Shown: one piece after another, positions 7,264 to 15,018 of the stretch
Layout of the letters: each line of letters begins with the position of its first letter
How positions within the stretch are numbered: the first letter of the stretch is position 1
DNA from: Xanthomonas translucens pv. translucens DSM 18974
GTDB lineage: Bacteria; Pseudomonadota; Gammaproteobacteria; Xanthomonadales; Xanthomonadaceae
DNA: 18,237 nucleotides
Reading direction: 5' to 3'
NCBI RefSeq assembly: GCF_000331775.1
Contig: NZ_CAPJ01000278.1
Span: forward strand, 1 to 18,237
Made by a program: the position numbers and the translations under genes
The notes under the pieces: model-generated
Database searches by the model: none
What the model saw: the letters and a program-made list of their open reading frames with translations, nothing else
Told to the model about the DNA's origin: nothing

Positions 7264-7333
7264 GGGACTCGTTACTCGTTACTCGTTACTCGTTACTCGT
7301 TACTCGGGACTCGGGACTCGGGACTCGGGACTC
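7264..7333 (+). repeat. Heptamer tandem array, 10 units
   Basis: Ten 7-bp units run without interruption: one GGGACTC (7264-7270), five GTTACTC (7271-7305), then four GGGACTC (7306-7333). The two unit types differ at two positions and are grouped in blocks, which suggests block expansion by slippage. The array lies 8 bases past the stop of pfp. Confidence 0.95.
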
Positions 7334-7705
7334 GGTTTACAGCGTGTCTTTTCCGGAGGGATGGGAGAAGGCTTATTGCCTGCTCCTCGCCGCGACCCAG
7401 CGCACGGAGTGCTGGGCGGAGTTGACTGGATCAGGCTGTGCGTGCGCGGCCGGCACCTCGGATCGACCGCAATAACTATCGTGACAGGCCGGTCCGTGGC
7501 TTGGTCTTCCGGCCATGCGCGACGCTGCGCGGCACTGCGCGTATGCGCGAGCGGCGGCAGACGACGGCGCCGTGCATTCGCTGCGGCGGGCAGCGATCGA
7601 GTATCGCTTCCCGCATCCGCTGTAACGGGTTCGCAGCGAAGATTCGACTACGCTGCCGCCTGGCGACCTGCAGTTGCGCTGCAACTGCGCGACAAGGAAT
7701 CGAGG
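7334..7705. other. Spacer between the heptamer array and the DUF6434-like gene
   Basis: No gene is seen. One perfect hairpin lies at 7670-7688 (GCAGTTGC, 3-base loop, GCAACTGC), 17 bases before the start of the DUF6434-like remnant. It could be an operator or the relic of a leader. The rest has no recognisable protein similarity in either strand. Confidence 0.5.
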
Positions 7706-7922
7706 ATGGGCTGCGATTGGCACAACGGCCCGATCGCGCGCGCGGCGGCGGTGGACGAGACCTACCGCAATACGCAGGCCGTGCGCCGGTTCCTCGCTGG
7801 CGCGTGCGGGGGCAGAGTTCAAGTTCGATCGCACCTTCATGGCGTGGATCAAGGACGCCACGCCCAAGAACATGGGCGAGGTTGCCGACGAATGGCTGCG
7901 CCGGCGGCGGGCAGCACTGTAG
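7706..7922 (+). pseudogene. DUF6434-like small protein gene with a frameshift
   Basis: The first frame, from an ATG at 7706, gives MGCDWHNGPIARAAAV, then DETYRNTQAVRRFLAGACG. The continuation is in another frame: AEFKFDRTFMAWIKDATPK then NMGEVADEWLRR, ending at a stop at 7920-7922. Together the two halves match the W-x-x-GP...TQNVRRF...F.FDR.FMAW...GEA..EW pattern of the small DUF6434 domain, about 70 residues long. One base too many in the run of five G at 7808-7812 would explain the break. It may be a true pseudogene or a sequencing error. AAGGA lies 7 bases before the ATG. The function of the family is unknown to me. Confidence 0.68.
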
Positions 7923-8153
7923 CTATCGATAACGATGCAAGGGTTCGCGCGGTTCGTGCACTCCATTAAGAACTGGCCACGGTGCACGACAACGTGCAGC
8001 CGCGGCTGAGAACACTACATTCCAGGTAGCCGCTGGCGGCGCTGGGCGCGGCCAACGGCGCGAGCGTGCAGGCACATCGGGTCGGCCAGGAAACGCGCCC
8101 GGCCACCCGATGCCCATGCCACGCATCGGCCACGCTGCGCGAGCTGTCGCGCA

Positions 8154-8180
8154 GCGGCTGAATTCCGCAAGGAATGCCGC
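8154..8180 (-). terminator. Hairpin after the exported hypothetical gene
   Basis: A stem of GCGGC+ATTCC pairs with GGAAT+GCCGC around a 4-base loop, with a 3-base bulge. It starts 13 bases beyond the stop of the minus-strand gene at 8194-8733. No T-run follows, so it is only a possible terminator. Confidence 0.35.
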
Positions 8181-8193
8181 TACGCCTCCCGCC

Positions 8194-8733
8194 TCAGCGG
8201 CAGGCCGCGCCTTCCAGCGTCATCTGCGCGGCGAACTGCGGCACCTGCGCGATCGCGCCGGCCGCCGCCTGCTTCTTCGCCTCTTCCAGATAGATCCGCG
8301 ACTGGCCCTGGCCGTCGAGATCCGCCTTGGTCGCCACCGGCTTGCGCCATACCCGCACCACCGCCTGCTGCGACGGACACGCGGCGCTGGGCACGCGGAT
8401 CACGTCGTTGAACTTCCACCCGGTCGCCTCGCTGGGCCTGGCCTGGTCGAACTCCACCAGCTTGGCGCGCGGCTGGCAGGTAGGGCTGCTGCGCACCGCG
8501 GAGAACGTGTAGGGCTGCGCCGCATCGCCGGTGTAGACGCCTTCGAAGCGCACGCAGGCCTCGGGGATCTGCCGGATCGTGTGCACCACGCCGACCGCCT
8601 GCGCCGCACCGGGCTGACGCTGCAGCTCCGGCACCGGATCGGCGGCCAGCGCCGCCAGCGGCGCGCAGGCGCACAGGCCCAGGGCCAAGGTCGAAGCGAG
8701 TGTGCGTACCCGTGCCGGGATCGTCGATTGCAT
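8194..8733 (-). CDS. Exported hypothetical protein
   Basis: The 179-residue protein starts MQSTIPARVRTLAST and has a signal peptide: basic residues to position 10, a hydrophobic core at about 11-28, and a likely cleavage at ALA-AD near residue 30/31. The mature part (about 149 residues) contains four cysteines, a QIPEACVRFEG segment, a CPSQQAVVRVWRKP segment, and an Ala-rich C-terminal helix ending GAACR. The start at 8733 is firm, because AAGGAG lies 7 bases upstream. I recognise no named domain; it resembles unnamed xanthomonad periplasmic proteins. It lies on the opposite strand between pfp and hppA, so it is probably transcribed alone. Confidence 0.78.
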   Translation of the reverse strand: MQSTIPARVRTLASTLALGLCACAPLAALAADPVPELQRQPGAAQAVGVVHTIRQIPEACVRFEGVYTGDAAQPYTFSAVRSSPTCQPRAKLVEFDQARPSEATGWKFNDVIRVPSAACPSQQAVVRVWRKPVATKADLDGQGQSRIYLEEAKKQAAAGAIAQVPQFAAQMTLEGAACR

Positions 8734-8988
8734 CGGCTTGCTCCTTGAAAGCGATGCGCCACGCTGCCACGCGCCGACTGAACGCGGCGCCAAGACAGCG
8801 CAGGCGCCTGCCGCTGGCGATGCGCAGGACCCGGGCGCATACTCGGGCCGTTCAGGCCAGGTCGCACATGGCGATACGCACCACCGGCGCGTTGCGGCCG
8901 CGGAGTCGTTGCATGCCTCAGGCTCCTTCGGTGTGATCCCGCTGTACGTCCACACGCTTGGGCGACATCCACATCCTTGGGAGGGGTC

Positions 8989-11016
8989 ATGCTGGAACGA
9001 TATGCGGTCACCGTGGCACTGGCGTGCGCGGTCTTGGCAATCCTCTATGGCGTCGTGTCCACGCGCTGGGTCCTGGCCCAGCCCGCCGGCAACGAACGCA
9101 TGCGGCAGATCGCCGATGCGATCCAGGAAGGCGCACGCGCCTATCTCAACCGCCAATACCAGACCATCGCCATCGCCGGGGTGGCGCTGCTACTGCTGGT
9201 CGGGTTCTTCCTGAGCTGGTACACCGCCGGCGGCTTCGCGATCGGCGCGGTGCTGTCGGGCGCGGCCGGCTACATCGGCATGAACCTGTCGGTGCGCGCC
9301 AACGTGCGCACCGCCGAGGCGGCGCGGCGCGGCCTGGGACCGGCGATGGACGTGGCGTTCCGCGGCGGCGCGATCACCGGCATGCTGGTGGTCGGGCTCG
9401 GCCTGATCGGCGTGGCCGGCTACTACGGCCTGCTGCAATGGCTGGGGCGCAGCGTCGAGGAAAGCCTGCACGCGCTGGTCGGCCTGGCCTTCGGCAGTTC
9501 GCTGATCTCGATCTTCGCGCGGCTGGGCGGCGGCATCTTCACCAAGGGCGCCGACGTCGGCGCGGACCTGGTCGGCAAGGTCGAGGCCGGCATCCCCGAG
9601 GACGATCCGCGCAACCCGGCGGTGATCGCCGACAACGTCGGCGACAACGTCGGCGACTGCGCCGGCATGGCTGCGGATCTGTTCGAGACCTACGCCGTCA
9701 CCGTCATCGCCACCATGCTGCTCGGCGGGCTGATGGCGGCCGAGGCCGGGCGCAATGCGGTGCTGTATCCGCTGGTGCTCGGCGGGGTGTCGATCGTCGC
9801 CTCGATCGTCGGCACCTTCTTCGTGCGCGTGCGGCCGGGCGGCTCGATCATGGGTGCGCTGTACAAGGGCGTGCTGGTGTCGGCCGTGCTCGCCGCGCTG
9901 GCGTTCTGGCCGGTGACCCAGCAGCTGATGGGCGACACCGCCGCCGGTGCGACCAAGCTGTACGGCTGCGCGCTGATCGGCCTGGTGCTGACCGGACTGA
10001 TCGTGTGGATCACCGAGTACTACACCGGCACCCAGTACAAGCCGGTGCAGCACGTGGCGCAGGCCTCGACCACCGGCCACGGCACCAACATCATCGCCGG
10101 GCTCGGCATCTCGATGAAATCGACCGCGCTGCCGGTGCTCGCGGTGTGCGCGGCGATCTGGGGCGCGTTCGCGCTGTCGGGCCTGTACGGTATCGCCATC
10201 GCCGCCACCGCGATGCTGTCGATGGCCGGCATGATCGTCGCACTGGACGCCTACGGGCCGATCACCGACAACGCCGGCGGCATCGCCGAGATGGCCGAGC
10301 TGCCGCCGGAAGTGCGCGCGGTGACCGATCCGCTGGACGCGGTCGGCAACACCACCAAGGCGGTGACCAAAGGCTATGCGATCGGCTCGGCCGCGCTGGC
10401 CGCGCTGGTGCTGTTCGCCGACTACACGCACAACCTGCGCGCCGCGCATCCGGGCGAAACCTTCGCCTTCGACCTGTCCGACCACACGGTGATCATCGGC
10501 CTGCTGCTCGGCGGCCTGATTCCCTATCTGTTCGGCGCGATGGCGATGGAGGCGGTAGGCCGCGCTGCCGGCGCGGTGGTCGAGGAGGTGAGGCGCCAGT
10601 TCCGCGAGATCCCCGGCATCATGGAAGGCACCGGCAAGCCGCAATACGACCGCGCGGTGGACATGCTGACCCGTTCGGCGATCCGCGAAATGATCGTGCC
10701 GTCGCTGCTGCCGGTGGCGGTACCGGTGGTGGTCGGGCTGCTGCTCGGCCCACGCGCGCTCGGCGGCCTGCTGATCGGCACTATCGTCACCGGGCTGTTC
10801 GTGGCGATCTCGATGACCACCGGCGGCGGCGCCTGGGACAACGCCAAGAAATACATCGAGGACGGCCACTTCGGCGGCAAGGGCAGCGAGGCGCACAAGG
10901 CCGCGGTCACCGGCGACACCGTCGGCGATCCGTACAAGGACACCGCCGGCCCGGCGATCAACCCGCTGATCAAGATCATCAACATCGTCGCGCTGCTGAT
11001 GGTGCCGCTGCTGTAG
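8989..11016 (+). CDS. hppA: K+-independent H+-translocating pyrophosphatase
   Basis: This 675-residue polytopic membrane protein hydrolyses PPi and pumps protons across the inner membrane. The first transmembrane helix is at about 4-24, and a family-typical set of about sixteen is expected. The PPi/Mg site is seen in [11 protein letters not shown] (189-199) followed by [19 protein letters not shown]. Also seen are [11 protein letters not shown] (from 343) and the C-terminal [19 protein letters not shown]. The motif GNTTK at 453-457 has lysine where K+-requiring enzymes have alanine, which marks the K+-independent H+-pumping class. The ATG at 8989 follows a GGGAGGGG tract at 8979-8986; a TTG at 8977 in the same frame is inside that tract and is rejected. 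It shares its substrate with pfp upstream and ppa downstream. Confidence 0.96.
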   Translation: MLERYAVTVALACAVLAILYGVVSTRWVLAQPAGNERMRQIADAIQEGARAYLNRQYQTIAIAGVALLLLVGFFLSWYTAGGFAIGAVLSGAAGYIGMNLSVRANVRTAEAARRGLGPAMDVAFRGGAITGMLVVGLGLIGVAGYYGLLQWLGRSVEESLHALVGLAFGSSLISIFARLGGGIFTKGADVGADLVGKVEAGIPEDDPRNPAVIADNVGDNVGDCAGMAADLFETYAVTVIATMLLGGLMAAEAGRNAVLYPLVLGGVSIVASIVGTFFVRVRPGGSIMGALYKGVLVSAVLAALAFWPVTQQLMGDTAAGATKLYGCALIGLVLTGLIVWITEYYTGTQYKPVQHVAQASTTGHGTNIIAGLGISMKSTALPVLAVCAAIWGAFALSGLYGIAIAATAMLSMAGMIVALDAYGPITDNAGGIAEMAELPPEVRAVTDPLDAVGNTTKAVTKGYAIGSAALAALVLFADYTHNLRAAHPGETFAFDLSDHTVIIGLLLGGLIPYLFGAMAMEAVGRAAGAVVEEVRRQFREIPGIMEGTGKPQYDRAVDMLTRSAIREMIVPSLLPVAVPVVVGLLLGPRALGGLLIGTIVTGLFVAISMTTGGGAWDNAKKYIEDGHFGGKGSEAHKAAVTGDTVGDPYKDTAGPAINPLIKIINIVALLMVPLL

Positions 11017-11024
11017 CGGCACGC

Positions 11025-11061
11025 GCCCGGCACCGGCGCTGGCGATCCGCCGGCGCCGGGC
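11025..11061 (+). terminator. Hairpin between convergent hppA and a hypothetical gene
   Basis: GCCCGGC (11025-11031) pairs with GCCGGGC (11055-11061), with an inner CGGCG/CGCCG stem. It begins 8 bases after the hppA stop and ends 14 bases before the stop of the opposite-strand gene. It has no T-run but is well placed as a shared, two-way terminator. Confidence 0.45.
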
Positions 11062-11075
11062 CGCACGCAGCGCGA

Positions 11076-11564
11076 CTACAGGCAATCGATCAGGCCGTCG
11101 TTGACGCTGCGCTTGCTGTGCGGCAGCGGCGCGAACAAGGGGTGCTCGCCAGCCAGCGCCTGGTACAGCGCCACCAGCCGGGTCTGCGGCAGCAGCGGCG
11201 TGGAGCATTGCCACAGCCTGGCATCGACCTGCACCTGGCCGGTGGCCGGGTCGATGCTGGCCTCGCTGGCGCCGAAGGTCCACACGCACTGGCCGATGGC
11301 GCCGTCGCGCTGGCGCACCGAACAGCGGTAGCGCAGCGGCTGGTAGTCGCTGTAGTCGCCCTCGCAGAAGGTGTCGCCACAGCTCTGGTCGAAGTCCTCG
11401 GCAAGCCGCCGCTCCAGGTCGTCGAATGCCTCCCAACCCGCACCCGCGGTTGGATAATCGGCCGCATCCACGTAGACCTGCTGCTGCGCCTGCGCCTGGG
11501 ATGCGCCACAGGCCAGCAATACAAGCGCCAGCAGCGGGCCTATCGAATACCGGATTCCTTTCAT
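11076..11564 (-). CDS. Exported hypothetical protein, cysteine-rich
   Basis: The 162-residue protein starts MKGIRYSIGPLLALVLLACG and carries a signal sequence. Two readings are possible: a lipoprotein with a weak lipobox L16-L17-A18-C19, or ordinary cleavage at AQA-QQ near residue 26/27. The mature part is acidic at first (DAADYPTAG, then DDLERRLAEDFDQ) and has five further cysteines, including SCGDTFCEGD and a terminal IDCL, which suggests disulfides in the periplasm. The start at 11564 is supported by AAGGAG 7 bases upstream; longer in-frame starts up to 11639 lack this. No named family is recognised. It lies between hppA and ppa on the opposite strand. Confidence 0.76.
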   Translation of the reverse strand: MKGIRYSIGPLLALVLLACGASQAQAQQQVYVDAADYPTAGAGWEAFDDLERRLAEDFDQSCGDTFCEGDYSDYQPLRYRCSVRQRDGAIGQCVWTFGASEASIDPATGQVQVDARLWQCSTPLLPQTRLVALYQALAGEHPLFAPLPHSKRSVNDGLIDCL

Positions 11565-11667
11565 TGCCTTGCTCCTTGGGTGGACTGTGGACATAGCGTC
11601 GCCTCGCAGGCGACCGCGCACTATCGGAAACCTCCCCATGCGGATCGCTAAGGAGTCCGAAAGCCTT

Positions 11668-11692
11668 GTAGGAATAGGCTTAGCCGGCCGCG
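11668..11692 (+). repeat. Degenerate single REP-like unit
   Basis: GTAGGAATAGGCTTAGCCGG (start of the unit) matches the core of the GTAG repeat seen elsewhere in the window but has lost the clean stem. No inverted partner is seen nearby. It lies in the spacer before ppa. Confidence 0.35.
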
Positions 11693-11759
11693 CTGCATTG
11701 CAACAGCCAAACGACTAGAATGCAGATCTCTTTAGAAGCCACTCCACTGGAGCTAGCGC

Positions 11760-12293
11760 ATGGGTCTGGAACTGGTCACCTCCGGCAAGAATCTCCCGGA
11801 AGAAATCAACGTCGTCATCGAAATCCCCAAGGATTCGGAGCCGGTCAAGTACGAAGTGGACAAGGCCAGCGGCGCGATCTTCGTCGACCGCATCCTGTCC
11901 ACGCCGATGCGCTATCCCTGCAACTACGGCTATGTGCCCAACACCCTGTGCGGCGACGGCGACCCGGCCGACGTGCTAGTGGTGCTGCCGCTGCCGCTGG
12001 TGCCCGGTTGCGTGGTGCGCTGCCGCCCGGTCGGCGTGCTGAAGATGAGCGACGAGGCCGGCAGCGACGAGAAGATCCTGGCGGTGCCGGTGGCCAAGGT
12101 GTTCGAGGGCTACGGCCACATCGAGGACATCGCCCAGGTCTCCGGCCACTGGATGGAGCGCATCGGCCACTTCTTCGAGCACTACAAGGATCTGGAGAAG
12201 GGCAAGTGGGTCAAGCTGGACGGCTGGGGCAACGCCGCCGAAGCCAAGCAGATCCTGCTGGACGCGGTCGAGCGCTACAAAGCCAGCGTCTGA
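11760..12293 (+). CDS. ppa: Soluble inorganic pyrophosphatase, family I
   Basis: This cytoplasmic enzyme hydrolyses PPi to two phosphates and so pulls biosynthetic reactions forward. The 177-residue length is typical of bacterial family I. Visible active-site elements are IEIP (E21), VKYEVDK from 29, [19 protein letters not shown] around 55-62, and the signature DGDPADVLV at 66-74 with metal-binding D66, D68 and D71. The start at 11760 has GGAG 7 bases upstream. TAGAAT at 11716-11721 could be a -10 box, but no well-spaced -35 is seen. Its presence beside pfp and hppA means soluble hydrolysis competes with two energy-conserving uses of the same PPi. Confidence 0.96.
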   Translation: MGLELVTSGKNLPEEINVVIEIPKDSEPVKYEVDKASGAIFVDRILSTPMRYPCNYGYVPNTLCGDGDPADVLVVLPLPLVPGCVVRCRPVGVLKMSDEAGSDEKILAVPVAKVFEGYGHIEDIAQVSGHWMERIGHFFEHYKDLEKGKWVKLDGWGNAAEAKQILLDAVERYKASV

Positions 12294-12305
12294 CCCACAG
12301 GGCGT

Positions 12306-12331
12306 CGCGGCGGAGGGGGAGACCCGCCGCG
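12306..12331 (+). terminator. Hairpin after ppa
   Basis: CGCGGCGG (12306-12313) pairs perfectly with CCGCCGCG (12324-12331) around a 10-base loop, 12 bases after the ppa stop. The T-run is missing; TTTT occurs only about 15 bases further on. It separates ppa from the HDOD gene. Confidence 0.5.
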
Positions 12332-12451
12332 GCTGACCCGCTTCACGTTTTACCAGTGCCAACCCTGTCGCAGTGCGGGGTTTGGAGTACATTGCGGAAC
12401 GAATATCCGGGCCGGTCGAGCGTGAACCGGTCCCTTCCTGGGGGAAGTCTC

Positions 12452-13567
12452 TTGCGTATCCTGTTCGTCGGCGACGAAGCGAGCCTGCCGGCTGAAGTCA
12501 CCGAATATATTCGCGAATTGGGCGAGGACTGGCAGGTCCAGACCGTGCTCGACGGCAATTCGGCCATCGCCGCTGCCGCCACCGAGCGCCTGGATGCGGT
12601 GATCGCCGCGCCGGTGCTGCCGGACCTGACCACGGCCACCCTGCTCGGCCAGATCCGCACGCTGAGCCCGGAAACCATCCGCATCGCGCTGATCGACGCC
12701 GAGCAGAGCAACCGTGCGCCGCCGGCGCGCATCATCGGCGTGGCGCACCGCTTCCTGCCGCTGCCGCTGTCCCCGGAAATGCTGCTCGAGGCGGTCACCA
12801 GCATCGAGGAACTGCAGGAGTTGCTCGGCGATCCGCGCTTGCGCGCCAGCATCGGCCGCATCGAGAAGCTGCCCTCGCCGCCGCATCTGTACCTGAGCCT
12901 GATGCATGCGCTGGAACAGGACGACGGCAGCAACGCCGCCGACCTGGCCAAGCTGGTGTCGGCCGACCCGGCGATCGCGGCCAAGGTGCTGCAGCTGTGC
13001 AACTCGGCGTACTTCTGCAACGGCCGCACGATGTCCGACCTGCGCACCGCGGTGACCCGGCTGGGCATCGCCACCTTGCGCGACCTGGTCCTGGCCAGCG
13101 AAGTGTTCTCGGTGCAGGCACTGTCCAACGCAGAACGCAATGCGCTGCAGCAGCGCTCGCTGCTGGCCTCCAAGCTGGCCTCGAAGATGCTGCCCGCTGC
13201 CAGCGCCGAACTGGGCGCGACCGCCGCGCTGCTGGCCGACATCGGCCTGCTGCTGCCGGGCATCCGCAACGAGCGCGAGCCGGCCGCCGAGGGCGACGAC
13301 GAGCGCCCCGGCCATGCCGAGGCGGGCGCCTATCTGCTCGGCCTGTGGGGCCTGCCGATGCCGATCATCGAAGCGGTGGCGTTCCAGCGACAGCCGCAGC
13401 GTTCCAGCACCCGCAGCTTCTGGGTCACCGGCGCGGTGCACGTGGCGATGGCGCTGGCCAGCGGCTCGGAGATCGACGAGGACTACCTGGGCAAGACCGG
13501 CACGCTGGGCAAGCTGCCGAGCTGGCGCGAGCAGGCGGAAAACCTGATGGGGCTGACGTCGGCCTAG
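12452..13567 (+). CDS. HDOD-domain protein with degenerate receiver domain
   Basis: The 371-residue protein has an N-terminal CheY-like domain (about 1-120) and an HDOD domain (about 130-330). HDOD proteins are non-catalytic relatives of HD phosphohydrolases used in signalling. The receiver starts MRILFVGDE and keeps the fold pattern, but its key residues are gone: G7 replaces one of the acidic pair, A53 stands at the phospho-acceptor aspartate, I81 at the Thr/Ser, and L104 at the conserved lysine. The HDOD part is typical, with LVSADPAIAAKVLQLCNSAYF, then VTRLGIATLRDLVLA and TAALLADIGLLLPG. No ATG fits. The TTG at 12452 is chosen because the receiver fold begins there and GGGGGAAG lies just upstream. 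Confidence 0.85.
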   Translation: MRILFVGDEASLPAEVTEYIRELGEDWQVQTVLDGNSAIAAAATERLDAVIAAPVLPDLTTATLLGQIRTLSPETIRIALIDAEQSNRAPPARIIGVAHRFLPLPLSPEMLLEAVTSIEELQELLGDPRLRASIGRIEKLPSPPHLYLSLMHALEQDDGSNAADLAKLVSADPAIAAKVLQLCNSAYFCNGRTMSDLRTAVTRLGIATLRDLVLASEVFSVQALSNAERNALQQRSLLASKLASKMLPAASAELGATAALLADIGLLLPGIRNEREPAAEGDDERPGHAEAGAYLLGLWGLPMPIIEAVAFQRQPQRSSTRSFWVTGAVHVAMALASGSEIDEDYLGKTGTLGKLPSWREQAENLMGLTSA

Positions 13568-13735
13568 TGCCGTGTCGGCGCTCGTCGCGCAACGCGAGCA
13601 GTTCGCGGGGAAGCGCCTCGCCCATGCGGGCAGGCGCATCGCGGATCGTATTGGCAAGCCCGGCTCGTTGCACTCCGAACCGCCGCCCAGGCGATACGCG
13701 CATGCCTCACGCAGACAGGAGTAGTAACGTACGCT
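13568..13735. other. Spacer after the HDOD gene
   Basis: No gene, terminator or repeat is clearly seen. The minus strand can be read as a short phrase (MGEALPRELLALRDERR) that looks protein-like, but it has no recognisable family and no clear end. Confidence 0.35.
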
Positions 13736-14176
13736 CTAGTTGACGCCGAAGTCGCCGCAGCTCCAATCCGCGCTCAAGTTGGAACCCCAGTCGTGGCTAC
13801 CCCAGCCATTGCGCTGCTCGATCGGCGTGTCCGATTCGTTGTCGCGCCTGTATTCCTGGTAGCCGCCGTTGATCAGGGTACGGGTAACGTCGATGACCTG
13901 GCCGCTGGCGGTGTCCCGCACAAAACGGTCGCAGGCCGTCGGGCGAATAGCGCGGCATGTAGTCGAAGTCGCCCGCGGCAACCGGCTAGGCCCAGCGCGC
14001 GCCAGCGGCCGCTGGCCAGGTCGAACACGCCGATGCCGCGGACAGGCAAGCGTCCGGTCATGCCCGAACAGCAACCTGCGCCCGTCCGTGGTCCAATCGA
14101 GACTGAGCAGTTCGGTGCCGACGCAGCGCGCGGCCTCGCGCGCCACGCCATGCCCCACAGCCGCCACCAGCATCAA
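13736..14176 (-). pseudogene. Decayed beta-propeller (PD40/TolB-like) gene remnant
   Basis: Protein-like phrases follow one another in three different frames of the minus strand. First comes ELLSLDWTTDGRRLLFGHDR, then RGIGVFDLASGRWRALG (about 13990-14040), then GDFDYMPRYSPDG (13935-13973), then FVRDTASGQVIDVTRTLING, which stays open to a stop at 13736. The SPDG and TDGRRLLF phrases are characteristic of PD40/WD40-like propeller blades, as in TolB or CadC-type regulators. At least three frameshifts in about 130 bp indicate a dead gene. The C-terminal tail rich in Trp, Asp and Asn (NGWGSHDWGSNLSADW) is not recognised. The 5' part is missing or unreadable. Confidence 0.6.
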
Positions 14177-14303
14177 ATGCGACGAATGCAGCCAAGCGTG
14201 GCGACGCCGACAAATTTCACCCTAGTCGTTGCCGCCGCCAACCGCGGCGAAGCACTACAGGCTCTCTCTCCGCCGACGAAACTCATATAAAGGTTGCAAG
14301 ACT

Positions 14304-14327
14304 ACGCGCCGCCTGGCGCGTTTTTTT
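14304..14327 (+). terminator. Strong Rho-independent terminator, plus strand
   Basis: ACGCGCC (14304-14310) pairs with GGCGCGT (14315-14321) around a 4-base loop, followed by an unbroken run of seven T (14321-14327). The nearest plus-strand gene ends 740 bases upstream. On the minus strand the hairpin lies 16 bases past the stop of the channel gene and could also serve it, but there the T-run is absent. Confidence 0.85.
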
Positions 14328-14336
14328 AGCCGCAAT

Positions 14337-15002
14337 TCAGGCTTTGGGTTTGCGTGTAACGCTGAGCCCGATCAGCCGCGACACCACCAGCGCGATGTAC
14401 ATCACCCCGGCGAACTGTTCGAGCATCACCAGCGAACGCGCCAGCGGCAACACCGGCAACACATCGCTGAGGCCGACCCCGGACAACACGCTGAAACTCA
14501 GGTACAGCAGCTCCATCCAGGTGCGCGGCGACTGCGTCGTCTGCGCGCCGATGAAGCTGCCCGGCAGCCATTGCTGGCACACCGAGAACGCGAAGGCGAA
14601 TGCCCAGGCCAGCAAGGTGAAGGTCGCGCCCGCCGCGTACAGTTCGTCGCGGGTGACCTCGTGGTCCTGCAGCATGTAGGCGATCAGGCTGGCCGCGGTA
14701 TAGAAATACAGCAGGCTTTCCAGCAGTTGCGCGAACGCGCCCAGTTGGGGACTGTCGCGCAACGCCGCGGCGATCGACAGCACCACCGACGGCAGCGCCA
14801 GACACCAGGCGATCCACAGCACCGACGGGCTGCGGTTGACCACCCACAGCGCCAGGCCCAGCACCACGATGCCGAACGCGCCGAACAGCGCGCGCCCGGC
14901 GGCGGTGTCTTCCATCAGCGGATACAGCAGCAGGCCCAGCAATTGCACACTCAGCAGCAACGCGGACGGGTGGCGACGCAAGGCGAGCGCATAGCGGAGC
15001 AT
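14337..15002 (-). CDS. Two-pore-type ion-channel-like membrane protein
   Basis: The 221-residue inner-membrane protein begins MLRYALALRRHPSALLLS. Hydrophobic segments lie at about 13-30, 38-55, 61-80, 90-111, 122-143 and 192-213. The last third has the layout of an Ion_trans_2 (PF07885) pore: a helix, a short re-entrant region ELLYLSFSVLSGVGLSDVLP at 164-183, then LARSLVMLEQFAGVMYIALV. In typical K+ channels the filter is T-V-G-Y-G-D; here the same place reads SGVGLSD, so K+ selectivity is doubtful. The start at 15002 is chosen because hydrophobic sequence follows directly; GGAA lies 6 bases upstream. It follows thiC on the same strand with a 71-base gap containing a hairpin. Confidence 0.75.
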   Translation of the reverse strand: MLRYALALRRHPSALLLSVQLLGLLLYPLMEDTAAGRALFGAFGIVVLGLALWVVNRSPSVLWIAWCLALPSVVLSIAAALRDSPQLGAFAQLLESLLYFYTAASLIAYMLQDHEVTRDELYAAGATFTLLAWAFAFAFSVCQQWLPGSFIGAQTTQSPRTWMELLYLSFSVLSGVGLSDVLPVLPLARSLVMLEQFAGVMYIALVVSRLIGLSVTRKPKA

Positions 15003-15018
15003 GCGGCATTCCGGAAGG

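Noticed and set aside
7264..7333. Possible CRISPR array
   Set aside because: The units are 7 bp and contiguous with no spacers; it is a simple tandem repeat.
5186..7969. 927-codon plus-strand frame over adk, pfp and the spacer
   Set aside because: Out of frame with pfp; only its final part, from 7706, is meaningful, as half of the DUF6434-like remnant.
9190..11436. Very long open frame on the minus strand (748 codons) opposite hppA
   Set aside because: It is the complement of a clearly coding, highly conserved gene. Its product is a His/Arg/Gln-rich composition with no domain, as expected for a shadow frame in GC-rich DNA.
11720..13567. 615-codon frame suggesting a long N-terminal extension of the HDOD protein
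   Set aside because: The extension covers ppa in another frame and the ppa terminator; the receiver fold starts at the TTG at 12452.
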